This document shows, piece by piece, positions 9,765-17,767 of a stretch of 46,555 nucleotides of DNA (positions are counted from its first letter, which is position 1; each line of letters starts with the position of its first letter). Location of the stretch: the NCBI GenBank assembly GCA_022360955.1, contig JAKSBV010000154.1, forward strand, positions 1-46,555, written 5' to 3'. This stretch comes from Bacillota bacterium. Its GTDB lineage: Bacteria; Bacillota; Clostridia; SK-Y3. A model generated the notes under the pieces. That model did no database searches, was not told the origin of the DNA, and saw only the letters and a list, made by a program, of their open reading frames with translations. Both the position numbers and the translations under genes were made by a program.

Positions 9765-10844
9765 CTATGACACTATTTCTATAAAAGATTCCAAAGCCTT
9801 TTTTTCAATTTGTCTCATATGGGTAAGGTGTTTTATGATATGCTGAATGATCGTCATATTTTTTGAAAAATTTAATTTTAAAATCAGGTTTAGAATCATA
9901 TTCGATTTAGTCAAAATGTCTTTATACATTACTATTACTTTTTCAAGTTGCGAATGACGATCTTTATAGTGGTTTGCTTTTAAGTAGGCTAATCTTAAAA
10001 GCATAAGATTTTTGTGGTCTTTAAGCATTGTAAAAATGCGATAATCAATCGAATCTATATTGGTGTCATGAGTATCGTTTATATATTCGATCAGGCATGC
10101 ATAAGTATCAAGGCCGTAAATCATTTTATTGAAGGAATAGTGATGATAGAATTGAAAACGATTTGTGGAATAAAAGTAGTCACTCAAATAATCTTCTAAT
10201 AATTGTTTGTTAAAGCTATAATCATGATCATTCAATTTGATTAAATAGCACAAATCTCTGAAGGAGTGTAAATAAAACGAATCTTTGGAAGATTGTCGAA
10301 AAGCCCTATACTCTGCGCCTTTTGTTACACTATCAAAAGCCTTTAACATGTTTGAAAAACCAACAGTTTTGAAGCCATACTTGCCCTCATCAAAATGATC
10401 GGCAATATAAAATAGCTTTTTTGTTTTTTCATAGCCATAAAAGAAATTTTTATGGGCAAAGTGAGTGCCGTCGCCTAGCTCTGATTCAGGAATAAAATAT
10501 TGGTCTAAAAGCATATAAACATACCAACCACCATTTATGGAGTCGATAGTAAAATCGACAATAGACTGCCAATGGTTCATCATAAAGGTAAGATCGATTC
10601 TTTGATGTTTGATGTATTCACATTTATCCCAACTATGACAAGGGTTTGATAGCGGTATAAAATTCAACACCATGTCTCTGTTTTTTGAACCGTATCCGCT
10701 GCACCAAAGTTGAATGTAATGATTCATGATCCATGCGTAGCCATTTGGAGATTGTAAAATGACAGAGAAAAGATGACTGTTTGACGAATAAGTCGCCTCA
10801 ATAATAGGAGCCAAAGGGAGCATTTTTTTTTCATGAATTTGCAT
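9765..10844 (-). CDS. Uncharacterised 359-residue protein, possibly of the BtrH-like/NRPS-associated type
   Basis: I do not recognise this gene with certainty. The N-terminus (MLPLAPIIEA from residue 8), many aromatic residues and about 350-residue length resemble uncharacterised proteins often found beside nonribosomal peptide genes in Firmicutes. They are distantly like the butirosin protein BtrH. That is a recollection and was not tested. There is no signal peptide, and the C-terminal 110 residues are helical and basic. Start: GAGAGAGG lies 8 bases before ATG. It has its own sigma-A promoter at 10920-10948. The phosphopantetheinyl transferase 660 bases away is compatible with secondary metabolism. 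A decayed relative of its C-terminal part lies at 14777-15105. Confidence 0.65.
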   Translation of the reverse strand: MQIHEKKMLPLAPIIEATYSSNSHLFSVILQSPNGYAWIMNHYIQLWCSGYGSKNRDMVLNFIPLSNPCHSWDKCEYIKHQRIDLTFMMNHWQSIVDFTIDSINGGWYVYMLLDQYFIPESELGDGTHFAHKNFFYGYEKTKKLFYIADHFDEGKYGFKTVGFSNMLKAFDSVTKGAEYRAFRQSSKDSFYLHSFRDLCYLIKLNDHDYSFNKQLLEDYLSDYFYSTNRFQFYHHYSFNKMIYGLDTYACLIEYINDTHDTNIDSIDYRIFTMLKDHKNLMLLRLAYLKANHYKDRHSQLEKVIVMYKDILTKSNMILNLILKLNFSKNMTIIQHIIKHLTHMRQIEKKALESFIEIVS

Positions 10845-10919
10845 GTTCTATACCTCTCTCAATTTATGTCTTTATAGGAGAAATGGAAGCTACGCAGCTT
10901 TTGTGGTCTTCTAATCCTT

Positions 10920-10948
10920 ATTATATTACCAAAATATACCAAAGTCAA
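10920..10948 (-). promoter_or_regulatory. Sigma-A promoter of the 359-residue protein gene
   Basis: Minus strand: TTGACT (10948-10943), 17-base spacer containing ATATTTTGG, TATAAT (10925-10920), about 75 bases before the start codon. Confidence 0.8.
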
Positions 10949-11060
10949 CAAACTTTTGGATATATTTTTTAAAATGCAAATTTGATAGTCGTTCAACATG
11001 TTACAAATTTTGTGTAATGATTTTCAGCATAATGTTTGATAAAAAAAGAAAGAGAAGATA

Positions 11061-11090
11061 TTTACAGATAATGTGTTATTATGGTATACT
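11061..11090 (+). promoter_or_regulatory. Promoter of the tagA leader (copy A)
   Basis: TTTACA (11061-11066), 18-base spacer, TATACT (11085-11090). The whole promoter block is nearly identical to 13781-13810. An upstream block at 11018-11040 also matches 13694-13716 with one difference. Confidence 0.75.
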
Positions 11091-11096
11091 TTATAT

Positions 11097-11433
11097 TATC
11101 AAAATATTTCCAAAGACATAAAATAGATGGAAGTATATTTAAAATACAGTTTACATATGTGTAATTGTTTCAAATACTAAATCTTACCCTGGTTTGAATG
11201 GATACCGTTGTGGGTAGTCAAGCTGTTACCTTTCTTAAGTGATTTTTGAGCGTTGAATGATCTCTTATATTATAGGGGATTATTGTCTTTATATATCGGA
11301 TTGTGAAGGAGTATGCAGGGGACAAATTCCGATTTGCTAAAGTAGTCTGCCATAAAGGAATTTTCAAATTATATATAATCAAAATATGAAGAGGATAGTA
11401 GTGGAAGGAAAACAGTACTAAGGAGGATATGCA
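11097..11433 (+). promoter_or_regulatory. Long 5' leader of tagA, copy A of a duplicated leader
   Basis: About 340 bases with no credible gene lie between the promoter and tagA. Segment 11122-11315 matches 13919-14108 upstream of loaP over nearly its full length. Its core has TTACCC (11184-11189) that can pair with GGGTAG (11212-11217), enclosing GGT/ACC. The paralogous stretch outlasts any promoter need, so a function as RNA is likely. Given the LoaP gene nearby, it is a candidate antitermination target. That is inference. AAGGAGG precedes the tagA start. Confidence 0.65.
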
Positions 11434-12150
11434 ATGAAAATAGATATCTTAGGAGTACCCTTTGACAATGTGACCCCTGATGAAGCATTAGGAAAGCTTT
11501 TGGCATTCACAAATATAGATAAAAATCACTTGTTAATCACACCCAATCCTGAAATTGTAATGCGAGCACAAGCGGATAACGAACTTATGCAAATTTTACA
11601 CCAAGCCGATTTGGTAATACCGGATGGCGTTGGTATAGTGCTGGCATCAAGAATATTGAAAAGAAAAGTCAGGGAAAGAGTCACGGGCTATGATTTAATC
11701 CAGTCCTTATTCAATGTAATTAAGGATACTCCTAAAACCGTTTATATACTAGGAGCTAAACCTGGTGTTGCAGAAAAAGCGAAGAGGAATATGGAACAAA
11801 GATATAAAAACTTAAAAATCGTTGGCGTTCACGATGGATATTTTGATGAAATGCAAGAGGAAATCATAATAAAAGAAATTCAAGATTTAAAGCCAGATAT
11901 ACTTTTAGTGGGATTAGGGTGTCCGAGACAAGAAAAGTGGATCAGCAAAAATAGATCCAGATTGCCGGTGAAAATAAGTGCCGCTATTGGAGGAAGTATT
12001 GATATCATGGCCGGGACTCTAAAAAGGGCCCCTAAAGCTTTTCGAGTTCTCGGACTTGAGTGGTTTTATCGCCTTCTTCAAGAACCCCAACGTATTGCCA
12101 GGATGAAGCAACTTCCTTTATTTATAATGTGGGTCCTGAAAAATAGATGA
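11434..12150 (+). CDS. tagA: WecG/TagA/CpsF-family glycosyltransferase
   Basis: Family GT26 enzyme that would add N-acetylmannosamine, or a related sugar, to an undecaprenyl-linked GlcNAc at the inner membrane face. This is an early step in wall teichoic acid or surface polysaccharide synthesis. The 238 residues show ITPNPEIVM (35-43), PDGVGIV with the likely catalytic Asp (63-69), RVTGYDL (82-88), GLGCPRQEKWI (about 167-177) and the C-terminal basic stretch RAPKAFRVLGLEWFYRL. There is no signal peptide. Start: ATG 11434 after AAGGAGG. It is the first gene behind leader A, and what follows it is a gene remnant. Confidence 0.92.
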   Translation: MKIDILGVPFDNVTPDEALGKLLAFTNIDKNHLLITPNPEIVMRAQADNELMQILHQADLVIPDGVGIVLASRILKRKVRERVTGYDLIQSLFNVIKDTPKTVYILGAKPGVAEKAKRNMEQRYKNLKIVGVHDGYFDEMQEEIIIKEIQDLKPDILLVGLGCPRQEKWISKNRSRLPVKISAAIGGSIDIMAGTLKRAPKAFRVLGLEWFYRLLQEPQRIARMKQLPLFIMWVLKNR

Positions 12151-12154
12151 TTAG

Positions 12155-12382
12155 TTTAATCTGACAATAAATCGACTATATCAGAATAATACTGTTCCAG
12201 GGAAAATATATGTGGAACTAGCCGGTTGCGAGCAATTCAAATTACCTGATGGAGCAACTCTGGTAAAAAATGAGGATAATAAAGCTGTCATTTATGTAGA
12301 GGACGCTAATAATATTGGGAATGTCATCAATGACATCGCCAGAAACAACAACATACGGAACATATATACTGAAAAACCATAA
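12155..12382 (+). pseudogene. C-terminal remnant of an ABC transporter ATPase (DUF4162-like tail)
   Basis: A 75-codon open stretch bounded by TAG at 12152 and TAA at 12380 has no plausible start. Its translation (KIYVELAGCEQFKLPDGA..., then VEDANNIGNVINDIARNN and IRNIYTEKP) reads like the tail found after the nucleotide-binding domain of ABC-2 type ATPases. The nucleotide-binding domain itself is absent, so this is a deletion scar between tagA and the sialidase-like gene. Family assignment is from pattern only. Confidence 0.5.
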
Positions 12383-12513
12383 ATTGAAGATATAATTTTG
12401 AAAATATACAAAAGCTTTAACGCTTAAAGCCATATTTGCCTAACAGAAATTCATTTTAGTGCATAGACAGCTTTTTAAATATACTCATGTATTTTAGTGA
12501 AATGGGGTGTAAG

Positions 12514-13500
12514 ATGTTGAAGATCATAGAGAGTATTGCGAGTACATACATATCCAAAAGTGATATGATAGAATTTAATAATATGCTTGTTTGTGCTTAT
12601 ACAATGAGTTTTGACTGTGATAGAAATAGTGAAACAAGAATAATATACCAGATTTCTAAAGATGGAGGAGAGAGCTGGGAGAGACATGAATTAGTTCCGG
12701 TATGCAGGGGTGTTCCCTACTGGGATAATATTAAGCTATCAAAAAATCAACATTGTATATATATATTTGCAAATAGTGTGGAACGGGAAGACGTAGGGGT
12801 TGAAATACTGTATTTTAAGTCTAGTGATTTAATTCATTGGTCTAATCCAAAATCAATAAACATTGTAGGTGTTTTGTCGGGGGCTCCCCTTTTTTTAAAT
12901 AATAAAAATGTTCTTATACCTATACATTCTAAAAATAGAAAAACGGGTTATTATCAACAGAAAATTTATTATTCAGACAACTTTGAAGTTTGGCATCAGT
13001 GTAGTAAGTTGCCTTTTCTAGAGTATCATGATTTTTGTGATAGTCAATTGTATAGTGTTGACAATGAGTTAGGTCTTTTAATGAGAGAAAAGTCAGTAAA
13101 CAATTGGGATATGTTTTGTTCGAAATCAAATGATGATGGGATAACATGGAATAGACCTCTAAAGGTTCCGTTTAAAGGTTGCTCAAGGCCTAAAATTGAA
13201 ATTTATCAAAACAAACTAATCGTTTTCTTTTCATTTGATAAGCTTGAGAACATGAAGTTAAACAATAAAGTGGTTATCGCAATAAGTAACTTGAATGAAT
13301 TTCACAAGACACCCTACAGGTGCAATTTTTCTACCTACAGTTATACTGATTTGTATGGAGATCAAAATTGTGAGCTCTGCTTAGGAAACGCTGGCTGTAT
13401 TCACAGTGAAACAGGTAATATTATTACCACAACTTATTTCGTGAAAAACAACATAGGCAATATAGCAGTTAATATTTTAAAAGGCTCTGGGCTTATTTGA
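12514..13500 (+). CDS. Sialidase-like (BNR/Asp-box) beta-propeller protein
   Basis: About 328 residues with two clear Asp boxes, SKDGGESW near the N-terminus and SNDDGITW in the second half, plus degenerate ones. This matches the six-bladed propeller of exo-alpha-sialidases and related glycan-binding or glycan-cleaving proteins. There is no signal peptide or membrane segment, so it would act in the cytoplasm, which is unusual for a sialidase. The typical sialidase FRIP motif was not found, so activity is uncertain. The start is ambiguous: ATG 12514 has GGGGTG close upstream, while in-frame ATGs at 12487 and 12502 have poorer sites. Codons are AT-rich. A strong terminator follows. Confidence 0.7.
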   Translation: MLKIIESIASTYISKSDMIEFNNMLVCAYTMSFDCDRNSETRIIYQISKDGGESWERHELVPVCRGVPYWDNIKLSKNQHCIYIFANSVEREDVGVEILYFKSSDLIHWSNPKSINIVGVLSGAPLFLNNKNVLIPIHSKNRKTGYYQQKIYYSDNFEVWHQCSKLPFLEYHDFCDSQLYSVDNELGLLMREKSVNNWDMFCSKSNDDGITWNRPLKVPFKGCSRPKIEIYQNKLIVFFSFDKLENMKLNNKVVIAISNLNEFHKTPYRCNFSTYSYTDLYGDQNCELCLGNAGCIHSETGNIITTTYFVKNNIGNIAVNILKGSGLI

Positions 13501-13591
13501 TGTATTTAGAAAAGAGCATTTAAACATTTATTATCAAGGAAAATACATCCGGATTATATGCACGATAATATGTTAATAGGGCAGAATGAGT

Positions 13592-13643
13592 ATAGCACTT
13601 TTTTGAATATTCAAAGGAAATATTCAAAAAAGTGCTATTTCTG
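13592..13643 (+). terminator. Long perfect hairpin terminator
   Basis: Twenty-base arms 13592-13611 and 13619-13638 pair perfectly around a 7-base loop. The stem begins ATAGCAC and contains an internal T6/A6 run, followed by TTTCT. It separates the sialidase-like gene from the loaP promoter. Confidence 0.85.
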
Positions 13644-13780
13644 ATTAGGAGTTGCTAAACAACAATAAAACGCTTAATCGCAGTGATGGTCAGTGATTTT
13701 CAGCATAATCTTTGATGAAAACAGAAGAAATAGACCCATTATGTTACAAAATTCTACAAAATATTTAATAAAAAAAGATA

Positions 13781-13810
13781 TTGACAAATAATGTGGTATT
13801 ATGGTATAAT
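13781..13810 (+). promoter_or_regulatory. Promoter of the loaP leader (copy B)
   Basis: TTGACA (13781-13786), 18-base spacer, TATAAT (13805-13810): both boxes are full consensus. Nearly the same sequence precedes tagA (11061-11090). Confidence 0.85.
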
Positions 13811-13816
13811 CTGTAT

Positions 13817-14241
13817 TATCAAAATATTTCCAGTTTAAATACTAAAAATACAATAGATATCAAAAATGAGATCCTTAGTAAGTTAGTATAAATAATCAGT
13901 CAGAATATTTCCCCAAAAATAGATGAAAGTATATTTAAAATACAGTTTACATATGCATAATCGTTTCAAATTATTAAATCTTACCCTGGTTTAAATGTAT
14001 ATCTTTGTGGTTAGTCAAGCTATTACCTTTCTTAAGCAATTTTTTAGAGTTAAATGATGTTCTTATAAGGGATTATTGTCTTTGTATACCGGATTGTGAA
14101 ATAGTATGTGTAGAACAAATTCTGAAAGGTATTAATCGTCGCCGGGTCGCGTTGATATCTGATGATGACATAGATTAAGCTTTGTAGCACTCAATAAAGT
14201 GTGAAAGGGCGGAGCTATGTCCAGAGAGGGGAGATATTAAG
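13817..14241 (+). promoter_or_regulatory. Long 5' leader of loaP, copy B of a duplicated leader
   Basis: About 425 bases without a gene. Segment 13919-14108 is the paralogue of 11122-11315. Copy B carries an extra stretch of about 85 bases near its 5' end. The TTACCC...GGTTAG hairpin is kept with one mismatch, and the inner GGT/ACC pair becomes GGT/ATC (a G-U pair). Upstream of an antiterminator gene this suggests that LoaP could control its own transcript. Confidence 0.65.
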
Positions 14242-14769
14242 ATGAGTAATTGGTTTGTGTTTTTTGTGCAAACCGGTAAGGAGCAGGTTGTTTGCAACTA
14301 TTTTAATGAGAGGTTAAATGAAAAAGGATTAGCTGCATTTTTCCCCAAAGTCCAATTAGTTTACAAGACTTCAAAGCAGGTTCGCAAAGAGCTTAAACCT
14401 ATGTTCCCCGGTTATATTTTTGCGGAAACCGATCTAGACGCAAGAAGCATCGCAATTCAGACATCACAAATGGTAAGGACCTCTAAACACCTCTTCAAAT
14501 TGCTTGGCAACGAAAACTCCGATTATATGCCTTTACATGAAGAAGAAAAGGCGTTTTTATTGAAATTTTGTGATGAGGCGTACATTGTGAGAGAGTCCAA
14601 GGGATTAAAAAGAGGAGATAAAGTATTGGTGACTTCAGGTCCTTTGCAGGGGAAAGAAAGTATCATCAAGCGGATTGACAGGCATAGAAGACGGGCAGAG
14701 ATAGAATTGAGACTTATGGGAGATACAAGGCGTGTCAGCCTATCTTTGGAGATTGTGGAGAAGGTGTGA
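14242..14769 (+). CDS. loaP: LoaP-type transcription antiterminator (specialised NusG paralogue)
   Basis: A 175-residue NusG-family protein. The N-terminal NGN domain (about 1-105) begins WFVFFVQTGKEQ and contains the FPGYIFAE strand that meets RNA polymerase. The C-terminal KOW domain (about 120-175) has GDKVLVTSGPLQGKES. The length and the position at the head of a polysaccharide locus fit LoaP/UpxY/RfaH-type regulators rather than housekeeping NusG. Such proteins ride on RNA polymerase and suppress termination in long biosynthetic operons after recognising a leader element. A GGGGAG ribosome site precedes ATG 14242. Its targets are probably the duplicated leaders and the genes to 25 kb (inference). 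Confidence 0.92.
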   Translation: MSNWFVFFVQTGKEQVVCNYFNERLNEKGLAAFFPKVQLVYKTSKQVRKELKPMFPGYIFAETDLDARSIAIQTSQMVRTSKHLFKLLGNENSDYMPLHEEEKAFLLKFCDEAYIVRESKGLKRGDKVLVTSGPLQGKESIIKRIDRHRRRAEIELRLMGDTRRVSLSLEIVEKV

Positions 14770-14776
14770 GGGAATA

Positions 14777-15105
14777 TCAACTATACAGAATATCTTTTAT
14801 TCTTTCCAGCACACGTTTTTCATCTAAGAGTAAGGCAGTGAGCATTTCAATAATCCGATGGATGAGTTCGTTTTTATGCGTGATAAGGTATTTGAGGAAC
14901 AAATTTAAAATAGTAGCTGTTTGTGATTCAATCGCTTTATATTGTTTATATATTATCAGCCTCTTTTAATATGTATCCGCTCTTTATCATAAATTCAATT
15001 CTTAACAATATGACATGTTTATGCTGATGTAGCAGGTGGAAAATACTTCTATCCGTGTAGCCGTTTTTCAAGTAATTAATGATTTCTTCTTAACATTGCA
15101 TACTG
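14777..15105 (-). pseudogene. Decayed C-terminal relative of the 359-residue protein
   Basis: On the minus strand the translation reads EEIINYLKNGYTDRSIFHLL, then HKHVILLRIEFMIKSGY. After a stop and frame change it continues FLKYLITHKNELIHRIIEML and ERIKDILYS before the stop at 14779-14777. Order and spacing match the C-terminal part of the protein encoded at 9765-10844 (DYRIFTMLKDHKNLMLLRLAY ... IKHLTHMRQIEKKALESF). In-frame stops break it. Possible further fragments run to about 15250. It fills most of the 500-base gap between loaP and the GT2-TPR gene. Confidence 0.6.
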
Positions 15106-15273
15106 TATACTAAATTATTCCGCTTAGGATCTCGGAAAAAGTTTTTTCTGACTTTAGAGTTTAAATTTAAGGGTTTATCAAGTTTTTTTATTAAGTGATT
15201 ATTTGATGAAAATAGAATATTAAAGCCTTGTAAAATCGGGTTTTGATAAGAAATTGTAAAGGATGGTAAATAA

Positions 15274-16455
15274 ATGGGTATTAGTGTATGTATGTTGATT
15301 AAAAACGAAGAGGCTCAATTAGGTGATTGCTTAGAATGTGTTTATGATCTATCTGACGAAATAATTATTGTTGATAATGGATCAACTGATAACACTATAA
15401 GTATCGCAAATAGTTATAAATGTAGAGTCATAAGTTGTCCTGATTTGGTGTTGGATAAAGGGAGAAATGAATATATTAAAGCGGCTAAAGAGGATTGGAT
15501 TTTAGTTGTTGATGCTGATGAACGTCTAGATAAGAGAGGGCGTGAGTGTATAAAAGAAGCTGTTGCAAATGCACCTGATGATGTGTATTCTTTCTTACTT
15601 CCAAGATATGATTATTTAGGAAATGGCAGATGGAGTATGATTACAATGTTAAGATTATTCCGTAATATTGAAGGAATTTTTTATAATGATTTATCTGTTC
15701 ATGCATCACCTGGACCGTCTATTAGGGCACTTGGAGGAAGAACTTCATATGTGAATGCACCACTTCATCACTTGGATAATTTGATGTTGAAAGGACGTGC
15801 ATTATGTAAAAGGGAGCGCTATACAGAACTAATTAAGAAAGAAATAGTTGAACACAAAGGGAGCAAGTCTTTATATCTTTTACATTCACTTCTTGGAACT
15901 GAGTATTCATGTGTTGGAAGATACGATGATGCAATGAAGGAATACGAAAAGGCAAAAGAAATTGATTATGATTTTATACCACTTGCACAAATTTATATAG
16001 CACAAAATTATTTATTACAAAACGATTATGAGAATACAATTAAAAATGCAGAAATATTGATAGGGAATGGTGGTGTTTTAGAGGAAAGGGCATATACATT
16101 ATTAGCTGAGATAGAAGCTCGTAGAGGAGATTATGCTAAGGCTCGCATATTTTGTGAGAACGCTTTAAGAAGTAACGAAAACGCAACGCACCATTTGATA
16201 AATATTGCTTCATTATCCCTACAAAATGATCCTGAGCTAGCTATAAATTATATCGAAAAGGCTTTGACACAAAATAGTTATCTTCTAAACGATATTATAT
16301 ACAAGAAGGGTGACAGACCAAACCCCTTTGAGCAACAAATATCTTTTTTATCAACAACAAATAATATTTTTAAAATAATGAAAGATTCATATAGACAAAT
16401 GGGTAATAGACAAAAATACGATGAATGGGTAACCCTTGAGAAAAAAATTCTTTAA
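15274..16455 (+). CDS. Family 2 glycosyltransferase with TPR tail
   Basis: 393 residues. The N-terminal GT-A domain (about 1-170) has VCMLIKNEE, the DNGSTDNT nucleotide-sugar site and the catalytic-metal motif DADERLD. The C-terminal half carries tetratricopeptide-like helical pairs (about 200-330). This architecture occurs in protein-modifying glycosyltransferases such as SunS-like and flagellin-modifying enzymes, so the acceptor may be a protein. It is cytoplasmic. AAAGGA lies upstream of ATG 15274. It opens a visibly AT-rich block that runs to about 20.2 kb. Confidence 0.88.
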   Translation: MGISVCMLIKNEEAQLGDCLECVYDLSDEIIIVDNGSTDNTISIANSYKCRVISCPDLVLDKGRNEYIKAAKEDWILVVDADERLDKRGRECIKEAVANAPDDVYSFLLPRYDYLGNGRWSMITMLRLFRNIEGIFYNDLSVHASPGPSIRALGGRTSYVNAPLHHLDNLMLKGRALCKRERYTELIKKEIVEHKGSKSLYLLHSLLGTEYSCVGRYDDAMKEYEKAKEIDYDFIPLAQIYIAQNYLLQNDYENTIKNAEILIGNGGVLEERAYTLLAEIEARRGDYAKARIFCENALRSNENATHHLINIASLSLQNDPELAINYIEKALTQNSYLLNDIIYKKGDRPNPFEQQISFLSTTNNIFKIMKDSYRQMGNRQKYDEWVTLEKKIL

Positions 16456-16618
16456 CTGTTTATCTATTATTAATATATTAAAGTCATATTATCAAATGTG
16501 ATAATATCCAAAATGTGGGCATTGTTTGATAAATGCTTATTTTAAGCAAGCGTGAAGCAGGAAAAACAATAAAAAAACGCAAGTACTGATAAAATGGTAC
16601 TTGATTTAAGGAGGATAT

Positions 16619-16699
16619 ATGAAAACATTCAAATATGAGGTTATAGTAATCATTCCAGTATACAACCAAAAATTTGTTTTAAATGGAGGAATAATATGA
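16619..16699 (+). pseudogene. Truncated N-terminus of a GT2 glycosyltransferase, coupled to the epimerase gene
   Basis: A 26-codon frame starts after a perfect AAGGAGG and encodes MKTFKYEVIVIIPVYNQK, the first beta strand and VIIPVYN motif of GT2 enzymes. It then runs into a TGA that overlaps the ATG of the next gene (ATGA). The rest of the enzyme is deleted. The surviving start may act as a leader peptide that couples translation to the epimerase. Upstream (16456-16618) I see only small hairpins (16486-16507 and 16580-16603). Confidence 0.6.
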
Positions 16700-17715
16700 A
16701 GGTACTAGTAACAGGTGGTGCGGGGTATATAGGTAGTACTATATGTTCAGCATTGCTAGATTCAGGCCATGTACCTGTGATTTTAGATTCTCTTGTGAAT
16801 GGAAGAATTGAGTTTGCAGAAGGAAGAAATTTCTATAAAGGTGACATAGAAGACAAAGAATTGCTTAGTTCAATCTTCGAGGAACATTCAGATATTGAGT
16901 TTACTATTCATTGTGCTGCATTGATTGTCGTTCCAGATTCAGTAAAAAAACCAGATGACTACTATACTGAAAATGTAGGAAAGTCGTTAGAACTATTCAA
17001 AATGTTGAATGAACTTGGATGCAAAAATATCGTTTTTAGCTCTTCTGCATCTATTTATGATGATTCGCCGACTTTTATTGTTAATGAAGAGTCAAATTTG
17101 AATCCAAGAAGTCCCTATGCACGTACAAAATATATGATGGAAATGATACTTAAGGATTTTTGTGTTGCATATGATATGAAAGCAATAGCCCTTAGATACT
17201 TTAATCCAATTGGTTCTGATCCAGAAATGAGAACGGGTTCATATATTAAGTCGCCTTCTCATATCTTGGGTAAATTAATCCAAGTATCATCAGGCAAAGA
17301 AGATATTTTCAAAGTCACAGGAACTAATTGGGATACTAGAGATGGTACGGGTATTAGAGACTATATTCATGTTTGGGATTTGGCTAGAGCGCATGTGTAT
17401 GCTATAGAGAAATTTGAAATTATCTTTGATAGCAAAGATTGTAAAGATGTGACTTATGAGGTGATAAATCTAGGTAATGGGAGAGGTACTACTGTAAGAG
17501 AAATGGTTAATGCATTTGAAAATGTTATAGAGAAAGAAATTAATAAAACTGAAACAGAACCTAGACAAGGTGATGTTCCGGGAGCATATGCAAATGCAGA
17601 TAAAGCTTTTAAATTACTTGGCTGGAAAACTGAGTTGACGACAGAAGATGGTATAAGGGATGCTCTAGTGTGGTCAGATAAGTGGGATAAAACACTTAAA
17701 GAGCTATCTAGGTAG
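16696..17715 (+). CDS. galE: UDP-glucose 4-epimerase-like NAD-dependent sugar epimerase
   Basis: 339-residue extended short-chain dehydrogenase. TGGAGYIGS (6-14) binds NAD. The catalytic SSSAS...YARTK (Ser and Tyr-x3-Lys) and RYFNPIGSDP follow, then GIRDYIHVWDLARAH and the C-terminal RQGDVPGAYA motif, all as in GalE. It would interconvert UDP-glucose and UDP-galactose, or the N-acetyl forms, to feed glycan synthesis. GGAGG of the truncated upstream frame serves as its ribosome site. It belongs to the AT-rich block. Exact UDP-sugar preference is not readable. Confidence 0.9.
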   Translation: MKVLVTGGAGYIGSTICSALLDSGHVPVILDSLVNGRIEFAEGRNFYKGDIEDKELLSSIFEEHSDIEFTIHCAALIVVPDSVKKPDDYYTENVGKSLELFKMLNELGCKNIVFSSSASIYDDSPTFIVNEESNLNPRSPYARTKYMMEMILKDFCVAYDMKAIALRYFNPIGSDPEMRTGSYIKSPSHILGKLIQVSSGKEDIFKVTGTNWDTRDGTGIRDYIHVWDLARAHVYAIEKFEIIFDSKDCKDVTYEVINLGNGRGTTVREMVNAFENVIEKEINKTETEPRQGDVPGAYANADKAFKLLGWKTELTTEDGIRDALVWSDKWDKTLKELSR

Positions 17716-17767
17716 TTATCTTATAAAGTGACTTTGTTATAAACTAATTAGAAAGGGAAGAGGAAAA

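Noticed and set aside
14766-14969. A 67-codon plus-strand frame after loaP
   Set aside because: The stretch is better explained by the decayed minus-strand gene, whose translation aligns with the 359-residue protein.
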